Shown piece by piece: positions 33,868 through 42,205 of a DNA stretch of 64,000 bases (positions within the stretch are counted from its first letter, which is position 1; each line of letters begins with the position of its first letter). The notes under the pieces were generated by a model. The model was not told the origin of the DNA and did no database searches. It saw only the letters and a program-made list of their open reading frames with translations. The position numbers and the translations under genes are program-made. Origin of the DNA: Planctomycetota bacterium (GTDB taxonomy: Bacteria; Planctomycetota; SZUA-567; H5-PLA8); assembly GCA_015075375.1 (NCBI GenBank), contig JABTUM010000003.1:496001-560000 (forward strand). The letters run 5' to 3'.

Positions 33868-35538
33868 ATGATCCGAACGAATCGCTTAAGGACGCTGCTC
33901 GGCCTGGGAGCCGTCATCCTCTTTACGGCCTCGCTCGCGCATGCCGCGCAAGGCGACGTGATGCTCAACGTGGAATTCGGCGAAGGCATGGTGCTTCAAA
34001 GCGGCGTAAAGACCACGCTATCAGGGACAGCCGCGCGGAACGGGGCGTTCAGCCTCGAGTTCCGCGGCCAAACGCATGCCGTCAAGACCGACGCCGCGGG
34101 CCTGTGGCGTTTGGAACTCGACCAAGGCGCGCCGGGCGGCCCGTTCCCGATGACGATCCGGGGACAGAATACGATCGAGTTGAAAAACGTTCACGTCGCC
34201 GACACGGTCCTGGCCTCCGTCTGCGGCGAAGGGATGGTGCTCCAGCGCGGCGGCAAGGCGCCTGTATTCGGCACCACCGAGCCCGGCGTGAAAGTAGCCG
34301 TCGAATTCCGCGGCAAGAAGTATGCGGGCGCGGCCGATGCGTCCGGCGCATGGCGCGTGGACCTCGAGCCCGGAGACGCGGGCGGGCCGTTCCCGCTGCG
34401 CATCATGGCCAAGTCCGCGATCGAGTTAAAGGAGGTCTACGTCGGCGAGGTCTGGGTCTGTTCCGGGCAGTCCAACATGCACTACGCGCTCTCGTACAGC
34501 AAGGATGCCGGAGCCTTAAAGCTCGACGCGCCCAACCCATTGCTGCGCCTGCAACGCTTCCCCGAAGCCAGCTACGCGCCCAACCGGCCTGCGCTGAGGT
34601 ACCTGGGCTGGCAAGCCGCCGAAAAGAAATCGGCGATGCCTTTCTCGGGGACGGGTTTCTATTTCGGCGCGGCGCTGCAGGAGCACCTCAAAGTGCCCGT
34701 GGGGCTGATCCATTCCGCGTACAACGCGACCAACGTCACCGAGTGGACGGGGGCGTGGACCCTGGAGGGGCACAAGCACGGGAAACTGCCCGAAGGAAAC
34801 CTCTACCGCCGCCAGATCCGCTCCATGCAGCCTTTCGCGATCCGCGGCGTCATTTGGTACCAGGGCGAGGCGAATGCCCAGTCGCTCCAGGATCCGCTGG
34901 GCCTCGGGTACGACCTGCGCCTCTCGGCATTGATCCAAAGCTGGCGGCGCGACTGGGGGCAGGGCGATTTCCCGTTCCTGTTCGTGCAACTCGCGCGGAT
35001 TGGCTTGAGCAAGGAGCAGGTCCACGGCACGCAGTTGCCGACGCCGGAGCAGCGCGAGGTCGTCGCCGGCTGGGCGCGCGTACGCGACGAGCAGCGCAAA
35101 GCGCTCGATTTGGCCCCGAACACGGGCATGGCCGTCGTCTACGATCTGACCACGGGCAATCTGCATCCGCCGGAGAAGAAGCCGATGGGCGAGCGGCTCG
35201 CGCTGCTGGCGCGGAGCCTTGCGTACGGCGAGAAGCTTACGGCGTCGGGACCGCTGGTCACAGGCGTGCAGCGGCAGGGCGATAGCCTGATCGTGGCGTT
35301 CAAGCACGCCGAAGGTTTGAGCGCGAAGGATGGGGAGTTGCGCGGATTCGAAGCCGCCGGCGCCGACGGCAAGTTCGTACCGCTTAAAGCCAAGATCGAA
35401 GGCGCAAACGTGCGCCTGGACGCGAAAGGGCTTTCGGGGCCGCTGACCGTGCGCTACGCCTACCGCGAATGGCCCGACGGAAACCTGGTGAACGCGGCGG
35501 GCCTGCCGGCCTCGCCGTTCAGTACGGAAGCCAAGTAG
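33868..35538 (+). CDS. Sialate O-acetylesterase, duplicated N-terminal module
   Basis: 556 residues with a signal peptide (about 1-27, cleaved after AHA). Residues 38-110 and 121-192 are two copies of the same beta-sandwich module, each with GMVLQ, an EFRG segment, an aromatic A-x-W-R-x-L/D strand, GGPFP and an IELK strand. The SGNH-type esterase domain follows, with the nucleophile in CSGQSNM (Ser202) and WYQGEAN. Normal family members have only one module before the catalytic domain. It removes O-acetyl groups from sialic acids or plant and algal polysaccharides. ATG chosen behind GGGAGAAT. Confidence 0.85.
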   Translation: MIRTNRLRTLLGLGAVILFTASLAHAAQGDVMLNVEFGEGMVLQSGVKTTLSGTAARNGAFSLEFRGQTHAVKTDAAGLWRLELDQGAPGGPFPMTIRGQNTIELKNVHVADTVLASVCGEGMVLQRGGKAPVFGTTEPGVKVAVEFRGKKYAGAADASGAWRVDLEPGDAGGPFPLRIMAKSAIELKEVYVGEVWVCSGQSNMHYALSYSKDAGALKLDAPNPLLRLQRFPEASYAPNRPALRYLGWQAAEKKSAMPFSGTGFYFGAALQEHLKVPVGLIHSAYNATNVTEWTGAWTLEGHKHGKLPEGNLYRRQIRSMQPFAIRGVIWYQGEANAQSLQDPLGLGYDLRLSALIQSWRRDWGQGDFPFLFVQLARIGLSKEQVHGTQLPTPEQREVVAGWARVRDEQRKALDLAPNTGMAVVYDLTTGNLHPPEKKPMGERLALLARSLAYGEKLTASGPLVTGVQRQGDSLIVAFKHAEGLSAKDGELRGFEAAGADGKFVPLKAKIEGANVRLDAKGLSGPLTVRYAYREWPDGNLVNAAGLPASPFSTEAK

Positions 35539-35632
35539 GACGCCGGCCTCCCCAGCATGGCGATTTCGCTCCGGATTCTCGAAAGGTCCGGCCGAAGCCG
35601 CGGTAGGTTAAGGTAATAGACGGGAGGCGGCC

Positions 35633-36079
35633 ATGACGACGAGCTACAGACGAGTGCAACAGGGCTACTTGATGTACACGATCTTCGGTCTGGCGGCGCT
35701 GGTCGAAGTGCTCGCCGGATTCCTGTATCCGGAGGCGCAGGCGGCGCTGCTCGTGGCGGCCTGCATATCCATGGCTTTCGCCTGGTTCTTCGGACGGTTG
35801 AGCGTGGAACTGAACGAACGCGAAGCCGCGGTGGCCTTCGGGCCGGGCCTCTTGAAGAAGCGCATCGACCTTGCCGAGGTCCGCGCCGTGCGGCCGGTGC
35901 GCAACCACTGGGCGTGCGGCTGGGGCATCCGCTACATCGGCGGCGGCTGGATGTGGAACGTCTCGGGGCTGGACGCGGTGGAGTTGGAGTTCCGCGACGG
36001 GCGGCGCTTCCGCATCGGAACCGACGATCCGTCCGGACTGGCCCGGGCGCTCGAAGCGCGCCTGGTACAAGCGGCTTGA
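35633..36079 (+). CDS. Membrane protein with PH-like C-terminal domain
   Basis: 148 residues. Two hydrophobic segments, MYTIFGLAALVEVLAGFLY and AALLVAACISMAFAWFF, then an 80-residue beta-rich region with the pattern VRPVRNHWACGWGIRYIGGGWMW, DAVELEFRDGRRFRIGTD. It resembles bacterial PH-like (bPH) membrane proteins of unknown role. A terminator follows. Confidence 0.6.
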   Translation: MTTSYRRVQQGYLMYTIFGLAALVEVLAGFLYPEAQAALLVAACISMAFAWFFGRLSVELNEREAAVAFGPGLLKKRIDLAEVRAVRPVRNHWACGWGIRYIGGGWMWNVSGLDAVELEFRDGRRFRIGTDDPSGLARALEARLVQAA

Positions 36080-36080
36080 A

Positions 36081-36120
36081 ACGAAAAACGCCCGGCACGG
36101 TGCCGGGCGCTCTTCGTTTG
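36081..36120. terminator. Bidirectional intrinsic terminator
   Basis: CGCCCGGCA (36089-36097), loop CGG and TGCCGGGCG (36101-36109) form a nine-pair stem. On the minus strand it is followed by TTTTTCGTTT and on the plus strand by CTCTTCGTTT, so it serves the convergent genes on either side, best for the leftward formaldehyde dehydrogenase. Confidence 0.8.
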
Positions 36121-36140
36121 CATCGAATAACGAGTACGGC

Positions 36141-37367
36141 TTACGCCACCATCCCGTGCGGGTCGATGACGTACTTCTTCGCCGCGCCCTTGTCGAAGTC
36201 GACGTAACCTTTGGGGGCGTCGCCGATCTTGATCGTCTGCACGTTCACGTTCTTGGCGATCTGAATCTTGTCGTGCAGAATCGCCATCATCAGGCCGCGG
36301 TTGTACTTCATCACCGGGCACTGGCCCGTGGTGAAGCGGCAGCTCTTGGCCCAGCCCAGCCCGATGCGGATGCGCAGCGAACCGACCTTCGCCTCGGCAT
36401 CCACCGCGCCCGGGTCGCCCGTCACGTACAGGCCCGGGATCCCGATGTCGCCGCCGGCGCGCACGACTTCCATCACCGTGTTGAGCACCTGGGCCGGCAC
36501 TTCCTTGCTGTGGTCGTGGCCGCAGCCGCGGGCTTCGAAGCCCACGCAGTCCACCACCGCGTCCACTTCCGGCACGCCCAGGATCTGCTCGATCTGCTCG
36601 GCGACCGAAGCGCTCTTGCTCACGTCCACCACTTCGCAGCCGAACTTCTTGGCCTGCTTCAGGCGTTCCTTGTTCAAATCGCCGACGATCACCACCGCCG
36701 CGCCCAGCAGATGCGCCGACGACGCGCACGCCAGACCCACGGGGCCGGCGCCCGCGATGTACACCGTGCTCCCCGGACCCACGCCCGCCGTGAAGGCGCC
36801 GTGGAAGCCCGTCGGGAAAATGTCGCTCAGAAGCGCCAAATCCTTGATCTTCGCCATGGCCGTGTCGCGGTCCGGCAAGCCCTTGTCGCGCTTGGGGTCG
36901 CTGGCCGCCAGCTTAAGCAGGTTGAAATCGGCGTAAGGCACCATCACGTACTCGGCCTGTCCGCCCACCCAGCCGCCCATATCGACGTAGCCGTACGCCG
37001 CGCCCGGACGAGCCGGATTCACGGTCAGACAGATCCCCGTCTTGCCTTCCTTACAGTTGCGGCAGCGACCGCAGGCGATGTTGAACGGCACGCTGACCAA
37101 GTCGCCCTTGCGGATGAACTCCACGTCGCGCCCGGCTTCGATCACCTCGCCGGTGATCTCGTGGCCCAGCACCAGGCCCGAAGGCGCCGTCGTGCGGCCG
37201 CGAACCATGTGCTGGTCGCTTCCGCAGATGTTCGTGCAGACGACCTTCAGGATCACTCCATGGTCGCACTTGCGCTTCTGCTCCTTCAGCTCGAGCTTCG
37301 GAAAATCGATCGACTGAACGTCGACCTTGTTCGGCCCGAGATACACCACGCCGCGATTCGTCGGCAT
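36141..37367 (-). CDS. fdhA: Glutathione-independent formaldehyde dehydrogenase (FdhA-like)
   Basis: 408 residues, zinc-dependent alcohol dehydrogenase superfamily. Catalytic zinc region CTNICGSDQHMVRGR and GHEITGEV, structural zinc CGRCRNCKEGKTGIC, NAD site VYIAGAGPVGLACASSA. The family insert SDIFPTGFHGAFTAGVGPG and the tail ending in IDPHGMVA match the Pseudomonas FdhA/formaldehyde dismutase group, which oxidises formaldehyde with tightly bound NAD. No C1-pathway genes are adjacent, so a general detoxification role is likely. Confidence 0.9.
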   Translation of the reverse strand: MPTNRGVVYLGPNKVDVQSIDFPKLELKEQKRKCDHGVILKVVCTNICGSDQHMVRGRTTAPSGLVLGHEITGEVIEAGRDVEFIRKGDLVSVPFNIACGRCRNCKEGKTGICLTVNPARPGAAYGYVDMGGWVGGQAEYVMVPYADFNLLKLAASDPKRDKGLPDRDTAMAKIKDLALLSDIFPTGFHGAFTAGVGPGSTVYIAGAGPVGLACASSAHLLGAAVVIVGDLNKERLKQAKKFGCEVVDVSKSASVAEQIEQILGVPEVDAVVDCVGFEARGCGHDHSKEVPAQVLNTVMEVVRAGGDIGIPGLYVTGDPGAVDAEAKVGSLRIRIGLGWAKSCRFTTGQCPVMKYNRGLMMAILHDKIQIAKNVNVQTIKIGDAPKGYVDFDKGAAKKYVIDPHGMVA

Positions 37368-37624
37368 GTCTGGACTCCTTTCGATTCTAGACTCCCGGCA
37401 GGGAGAGGTGGGTTGCCATGGGTGTAGGCCCGAACGGCGCGCAGGTCAAACGCATTACGCGATCTTTACGAACGAAAGCAAGGTTTTAGCGTGATAACGC
37501 AAAATCATTAAAGGCGAGCCGCAAAGGCATTCGCCGCGGAGACGCAAAGGGCGCCGAGAAAGGCACGGCGGAATCTTGGGTCCGGTTCGGTCCCTACGAC
37601 CGTCGGAGACGCGGGCGTTACGGA
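37368..37624. other. Intergenic region with a short dispersed repeat
   Basis: About 257 bases between two leftward genes. The stretch at 37531-37565 (CGCCGCGGAGACGCAAAGGG and on) resembles the CGCAGAGACGCGGAGAA at 26172-26188. The left part should hold the fdhA promoter. No gene or strong hairpin seen. Confidence 0.35.
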
Positions 37625-38788
37625 TCAATAGCCCGCCGCGGCCGGCTGAGCGTCCGGGACGTCCTCGTGATCGTCGTCGTCCACGCGGTCGCCCGCGGCC
37701 GGAGCGACGCCCATATCGCCGCTGTTCATATCGGCCACCGCCGCCATCACCCACTCGCGCTCTTTGGCGCGCTCTTCCGGCGTCAACGCCGCGGCGCAAA
37801 GCGTGCCGAAGCGCGGCTGCGCGAACGGCAGATGCGTGTCGCCTCGCGCGAGAATGTGGCTGCCGTTGGTCATCTTGGAGACCGGATCCACCGCCGGCGA
37901 CGCATGCACGTCGACGCGCGGATCGCCGTCGGCGCCCCATTGCGTGAACGACCGCGCGTTGCAGTAGTGGCTCACGAACGCGCGCCGGAAGCGGTCCGTT
38001 GTCCAGTTCTGCTTGCTCCGATGCAGGACGTGCCCGCCGAAGAAGACCACATCCCCCGGCTCGGCCGAGACCAGCACCTGGCTGTACTTGTTCGCCACGC
38101 GAGAGAGATCGTTTTTACCGTCGTCCGGATCACTCACCCCGCGCACGGGCTTGATGTCCGAGAGCCGGCGCTGGTTCGAGTGCCCGTAGCCTTCGGCATT
38201 CGGATAGATCGGCTCGTTCTGGCTCCCTTCGGCCATCCACATCCCGCCGTTCTGCTCGTCCACGCCGTCGACGGCGATCCAGGCCCCGATCAGCGTGTCC
38301 GGATGCGTCGGGATGTAGTAGCTGTCCTGGTGCCAGCCCTGCCCCGGCTTGCCCGGCGGCTTCAGGAACAGCATCGTCTGCATCGCCAGCACGTCGGGCC
38401 CGATCAGCATCTCCAGCACGTCCAGCACGCGCGGCTGCAGCATGTACTTCTCGTGAATCGCCAGCTTGCGATGCAGCATGTGGATGCGCAGGAAGTACTG
38501 CGCCTTCTCGTGCGGCGTCAGGTGCGCGGGCGGCGCTTCCAGCGCTTGGCACGTAATCGCGCCGTCCTTCTTGGGATCGCGCACGCTCATCTGCTGTTGC
38601 TGCTCGGGCAAGCGTCCCTGCATCAAGTCTTCGGTGTGCTGGCGCAGTTCTGCGATCTCTTCCGGGGAGACCAGGTTCTTCACCACCAGGAAGCCCTGCC
38701 GGTTGAAGCGCACGTACTCTTCAATCGAGAGCCGGTACTTCGGCTGCTTCTGCATATCCCGGCCTGATGTTTTCGAATCGATCGGCAT
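37625..38788 (-). CDS. Phytanoyl-CoA dioxygenase family protein
   Basis: 387 residues from the ATG at 38788, with AGGAGG six bases upstream. A Fe(II)/2-oxoglutarate oxygenase of the PhyH family: the HxD iron motif is in GWHQDSYYIP, the distal iron His is in FFGGHVLHRSKQNWTTD, and the 2-oxoglutarate Arg is a few residues later (RFRRAFVSHY). The C-terminal 60 residues are acidic, with a DRVDDDDHED cluster. Many PhyH proteins in Planctomycetota have unknown substrates. The AraC-type gene 80 bases upstream is on the same strand and may control it. Confidence 0.88.
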   Translation of the reverse strand: MPIDSKTSGRDMQKQPKYRLSIEEYVRFNRQGFLVVKNLVSPEEIAELRQHTEDLMQGRLPEQQQQMSVRDPKKDGAITCQALEAPPAHLTPHEKAQYFLRIHMLHRKLAIHEKYMLQPRVLDVLEMLIGPDVLAMQTMLFLKPPGKPGQGWHQDSYYIPTHPDTLIGAWIAVDGVDEQNGGMWMAEGSQNEPIYPNAEGYGHSNQRRLSDIKPVRGVSDPDDGKNDLSRVANKYSQVLVSAEPGDVVFFGGHVLHRSKQNWTTDRFRRAFVSHYCNARSFTQWGADGDPRVDVHASPAVDPVSKMTNGSHILARGDTHLPFAQPRFGTLCAAALTPEERAKEREWVMAAVADMNSGDMGVAPAAGDRVDDDDHEDVPDAQPAAAGY

Positions 38789-38869
38789 GGACGCCTCCTG
38801 GAGCGAAACGCGCTGAATCACCCCAGGATAGTACCTTTAATCGCGCTTTCGAGACATGGCGGCGATTGG

Positions 38870-39748
38870 CTACTTCATGCCTGAAATTGATTTAGACCGG
38901 GCTACTTTATCCCTAAATCGAAGCAGCCGGGGCAACGGCGGCGTCGCCCCCGCCTCCACCTCCGCCCGAACTTGGCTCGGCGGCTTGCCGTACACCGCCT
39001 TAAAGGTCCGCGAAAAATGGAACGGGCTCGCGAAACCGCACTGCTCCGCGATCTGCTGCAGCGTGAAGTTCGTGCGCGAAAGCAGCGTCGCGGCGCGGTC
39101 GAGCCGCGCCAAGCGCACCGTCTGAACCGGCGTGCAACCGGTCGCTTCCACGAAGAGCCGGCAGAGATGCTCGGGCGTCACCGCCGCGGCGCGCGCCAAC
39201 TCGCCCAGCGCCAGCTTGCGCGCGGAATTCTTATCCAACGCCTCGCGGATGAACGCCAGCGTCCGCTCCACCGGATCGGGATACTTGAGCTGCGGTTCCG
39301 CCGCCGTCGCGCGCTCGCCGCTCACGAAAGCCCACAGCAATTGGATCACCGACAGCTCCACCGAACGCCGGTCGCCGTGTTCGACGTACGCTCCGAGATG
39401 GCGCACCAGCGCCCAGCACAGATCGCCTTCCAGCGGCGCGCGGACCAGCGGCCACGTCTCCGGCGCCGGCCAGTCCGGCGGAATGCGGCCGATCATGAAG
39501 TGGATGAAGCCGTGCCGCGTGCGGCGCCGCGGATCCCAGCGGAAATAATCGGTCTGCCCCGGACGGCAAAGCACGAACGAACCTTCCGGCGCCTCGACGG
39601 TCTGCTCGCCCCAGCGGTATTGCGCGTCGCCTTCGACCATCCAGACGAACTCGTAATCGCGCATCTGCCGCGGGCCAAAAGTGGCCCCCGACGGATACGT
39701 CGCCAAGCCGACGCGTTCGGGAAGGGTCAGGTCCAGGTCGAAGCGCAT
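38870..39748 (-). CDS. AraC-family transcriptional regulator
   Basis: 292 residues. An N-terminal cupin-like sensor domain (YEFVWMVEGDAQYRWGEQTV, GSFVLCRPGQTDYFRWD) and two C-terminal helix-turn-helix units: LALGELARAAAVTPEHLCRL and the conserved second one, LQQIAEQCGFASPFHFSRTF followed by KAVYGKPPSQVR. The sensor is of the type that binds a small sugar or carboxylate. It stands directly upstream of the PhyH gene on the same strand. Confidence 0.92.
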   Translation of the reverse strand: MRFDLDLTLPERVGLATYPSGATFGPRQMRDYEFVWMVEGDAQYRWGEQTVEAPEGSFVLCRPGQTDYFRWDPRRRTRHGFIHFMIGRIPPDWPAPETWPLVRAPLEGDLCWALVRHLGAYVEHGDRRSVELSVIQLLWAFVSGERATAAEPQLKYPDPVERTLAFIREALDKNSARKLALGELARAAAVTPEHLCRLFVEATGCTPVQTVRLARLDRAATLLSRTNFTLQQIAEQCGFASPFHFSRTFKAVYGKPPSQVRAEVEAGATPPLPRLLRFRDKVARSKSISGMK

Positions 39749-39932
39749 AGGTGCATCCGAGGTGCCCGAAGCCGCGCTTCAGACTACCTCGCAGGACCTT
39801 CGCCGTCTGGAAGGATTCCGGAAAGCCGGGGCAGGGACAGACTCGGTTCAGACCGCGGGCCTGCTGCCGATTTCGGTCACTGCCCCGGCTTGGCACTGAC
39901 GTGCCGTGTCAACAAGAAGTGTCAGGGAGGAA

Positions 39933-40049
39933 TTACATCTTCAGCAACAGGAACATCGCGATCCCGCAAAGCACCAGTGCCGAAACCGACCCAATGATCA
40001 GATGCTTCCAGTTAATGCCTACCTCACTTGGATTTGTGTGCTTATTCAT
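39933..40049 (-). CDS. 38-residue single-pass membrane protein
   Basis: A short gene with ATG at 40049 preceded by AAAGGGG seven bases upstream. It encodes a polar N-terminus (MNKHTNPSEVGINWKH) and one membrane helix (about 17-36). Small size, good ribosome site and a clean stop support a real gene, but no family is recognised. It lies alone between the AraC gene and the rightward gene at 40215. Confidence 0.5.
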   Translation of the reverse strand: MNKHTNPSEVGINWKHLIIGSVSALVLCGIAMFLLLKM

Positions 40050-40214
40050 GCCGCGACCCCTTTCGTGCTTGGCGCGCGGACCCGCCCACAGGTCCGCCTT
40101 CCCCGGATACGCATGGCGAATGTTGCAAGAATTGGACCAACGCAATTTTCTGCGCCACGCCCGTAGCAAAGGTGTGGCGTTGTGCGACGAGGCCCGCCCG
40201 ACTATTCTGTGCGC

Positions 40215-40616
40215 ATGAGCATGCCCTACTTCCGCGTCCCGCTGAATCTGCCTCACGCGGCGACCCTGAATCGCCGGCTGCTGTACCAATTGGACCGCGT
40301 CTGCCGTACCCACGGACTCGTACTTGCCGAACGCGAAACCCTCGAAGCACGCGTCGATCGGCTCCAGACCCTCTTGGATCCGTTCTTCGAACAAGGCGAC
40401 AACCCGCCGCCCGCCGAAGCCGCGGCCGCCGTGGCGCAGGCCGCCGCGTGGCTGCGCGAGATCGTCGATGCCGTCGAGCGCCACCGCATCGGCGACGACC
40501 GCTTGGGCCAGGTGATCCGCAACCTGTTCGAATGCCTGGAGCTGGGCGAAGAAGGCGCACACCAGTCGCTCCGGGCTGGCGAGAACCCCGATTCGGCTCT
40601 GCGAGCCGTGGACTGA
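40215..40616 (+). CDS. Hypothetical helical protein
   Basis: 133 residues from the ATG at 40215. Almost entirely helical, with an Ala/Glu-rich middle (PPAEAAAAVAQAAAWLREIV). No signal, no membrane segment, no recognised motif. The DUF2199 gene follows after seven bases, so they are probably co-transcribed. Confidence 0.55.
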   Translation: MSMPYFRVPLNLPHAATLNRRLLYQLDRVCRTHGLVLAERETLEARVDRLQTLLDPFFEQGDNPPPAEAAAAVAQAAAWLREIVDAVERHRIGDDRLGQVIRNLFECLELGEEGAHQSLRAGENPDSALRAVD

Positions 40617-40623
40617 TACGCCC

Positions 40624-41139
40624 ATGATCCCCACCGAGCCCTGGTTCTGCCGCACCTGCGGCGGCTTTCACGAAGAGCTGCCGTTGAGCTTTAACGCGCC
40701 GGCGCCGGAAGCGTATTACGAGATCCCGCGCGCAGAACGCGAAGCGCGCGCCGTGCTTTCGAACACCCATGCCGTCCTTGACGGCGCGCGCCACTTCCTC
40801 CGCGCCAGTCTCGAACTGCCCGTCGTCGATCTCATGCAGCCCTTCACCTGGGGCGTCTGGGCCGAAGTCGGCGCCGAACTCTTCCGCCTCGCCCACGATC
40901 CGGCCCATACCGGCGGCCACGCCAGCGCCCCGCGCGGCGAAGGCGCGCTCGCCTCGGCCATCCCGGGCTACCCTCAAACGCTTGGCCTGCGCGTCTGGAT
41001 CCAACCGCGCCCGCTGGGCCAGTTCCCGCTGCTGGGCGTGCTGGACGAGGCCCACCCGCTGCGCCTCGAACAGGACGCCGGCATCGCACTCGAGCGCGTA
41101 CAAGAATGGGCCTCCGCGATGCAGCATCCTCAAGCATGA
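40624..41139 (+). CDS. DUF2199 domain protein
   Basis: 171 residues. The N-terminus has the characteristic zinc-ribbon-like WFCRTCGGFHEELPLSF followed by PFTWGVWAEVGAELF and a closing PRPLGQFPLLGVLDEAHPL, matching the DUF2199 pattern. Function unknown in the family. Its stop overlaps the next gene's start (ATGA at 41136-41139). Confidence 0.8.
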   Translation: MIPTEPWFCRTCGGFHEELPLSFNAPAPEAYYEIPRAEREARAVLSNTHAVLDGARHFLRASLELPVVDLMQPFTWGVWAEVGAELFRLAHDPAHTGGHASAPRGEGALASAIPGYPQTLGLRVWIQPRPLGQFPLLGVLDEAHPLRLEQDAGIALERVQEWASAMQHPQA

Positions 41140-41720
41140 ACGAAACCGTTTCCGTGACCGCGCGCGGACGCGTGCTGCTGTTCCACAAGCCCAAAGGCGC
41201 GATCGTCTCGCGCGCCGGCGAACGCGGCCAGAAGACCGTCTACGATCTGCTGCCCCCGTGGGTGCGCGACGAAGAGTGGGTTCCCGTCGGGCGGCTGGAC
41301 CAGGACACGCGCGGACTCCTGCTCTTCGTCCGCGAAGGCGCGCTGGTTGAAAGCCTCACCCGCCCCGGCGCCTGCGAGAAGGTCTACGAAGTATCGATTC
41401 GCGGGCGCTTCACGCCCGAGCACCAGGCCGCGGTGCTGCAAGGCGTAGAGAGTCCCGTCGGCGTGCTTCGCGCGAAAACCGTCGTAGCCTTGGGCATGAC
41501 CGGCCCGAAGACGCATCTGCGCGTCACGCTCGACGAAGGCAAAAACCGCCACATCCGCCGCATGTTCGCCGCGCTGCGCGATCCCAAGCGCGGCACGCCG
41601 CTCAAGGTCATGGATCTGAAGCGCCTCTCCATCGGCCCGCTGGAACTCGACGTGCCTTCCGGGCAATGGCGCTTCCTTAAGGACGAAGAAACCGAACGCC
41701 TGCTCGCCGCGCTGCGTTGA
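41136..41720 (+). CDS. 23S/16S rRNA pseudouridine synthase (RsuA/RluB/E/F family)
   Basis: 194 residues. It lacks the S4 RNA-binding domain and begins directly with the catalytic domain: LLFHKPKGAIVSRAGER, the catalytic Asp in VGRLDQDTRGLLLF, KVYEVSIRGRF and DEGKNRHIRRMFAALRDP. That arrangement is like RluE, which modifies U2457 of E. coli 23S rRNA. Translationally coupled to the DUF2199 gene. Confidence 0.88.
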   Translation: MNETVSVTARGRVLLFHKPKGAIVSRAGERGQKTVYDLLPPWVRDEEWVPVGRLDQDTRGLLLFVREGALVESLTRPGACEKVYEVSIRGRFTPEHQAAVLQGVESPVGVLRAKTVVALGMTGPKTHLRVTLDEGKNRHIRRMFAALRDPKRGTPLKVMDLKRLSIGPLELDVPSGQWRFLKDEETERLLAALR

Positions 41721-41773
41721 TCGCCACACGCGCTCGCGTAGGCTAGCAGCCCTTGAACCCAAAGGAGCCCGCC

Positions 41774-42166
41774 ATGCCTTCCCTTTTCACCCGCATCGTG
41801 AACGGCGAAATTCCCTGCGCCAAGGTCTGGGAAAACGAGCGCTGCCTGGCCTTCCTCGACATCATGCCCGTCACACCCGCTCACACGCTGGTCATCCCGA
41901 AGCAGGAAGTCGACTACCTCTTCGACCTGGACGACCCGCTCTATCTGGAACTGATGCGCGCGAGCAAGACCGTCGCGGGGCTGCTGAAGAAAGCTACCGG
42001 TTGCGCGCGCGTCAGCGTCGGCGTCTTCGGCTTCGAAATACCGCACGCGCACATTCATCTGATACCGATGAACGCGCTGGGCGATTTCCCCTTTCCAGCG
42101 CGCGCGAAGGCGAAGCCCGAAGACCTCGCGGCGATGGCCGGGAAAATCCGCGACCTTCGTGCGTGA
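41774..42166 (+). CDS. HIT-family protein
   Basis: 130 residues from the ATG at 41774 behind AAAGGAG. It shows IVNGEIPCAKVWENERCLAF, the middle HTLVIPKQ and the histidine triad HAHIHLIPMNA. HIT proteins hydrolyse nucleoside 5'-phosphoramidates or dinucleotides such as Ap4A. 53 bases after the pseudouridine synthase. Confidence 0.93.
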   Translation: MPSLFTRIVNGEIPCAKVWENERCLAFLDIMPVTPAHTLVIPKQEVDYLFDLDDPLYLELMRASKTVAGLLKKATGCARVSVGVFGFEIPHAHIHLIPMNALGDFPFPARAKAKPEDLAAMAGKIRDLRA

Positions 42167-42205
42167 CCTATTACCTTTGGGTTTTGAAGATGTACCTTTT
42201 AATTC

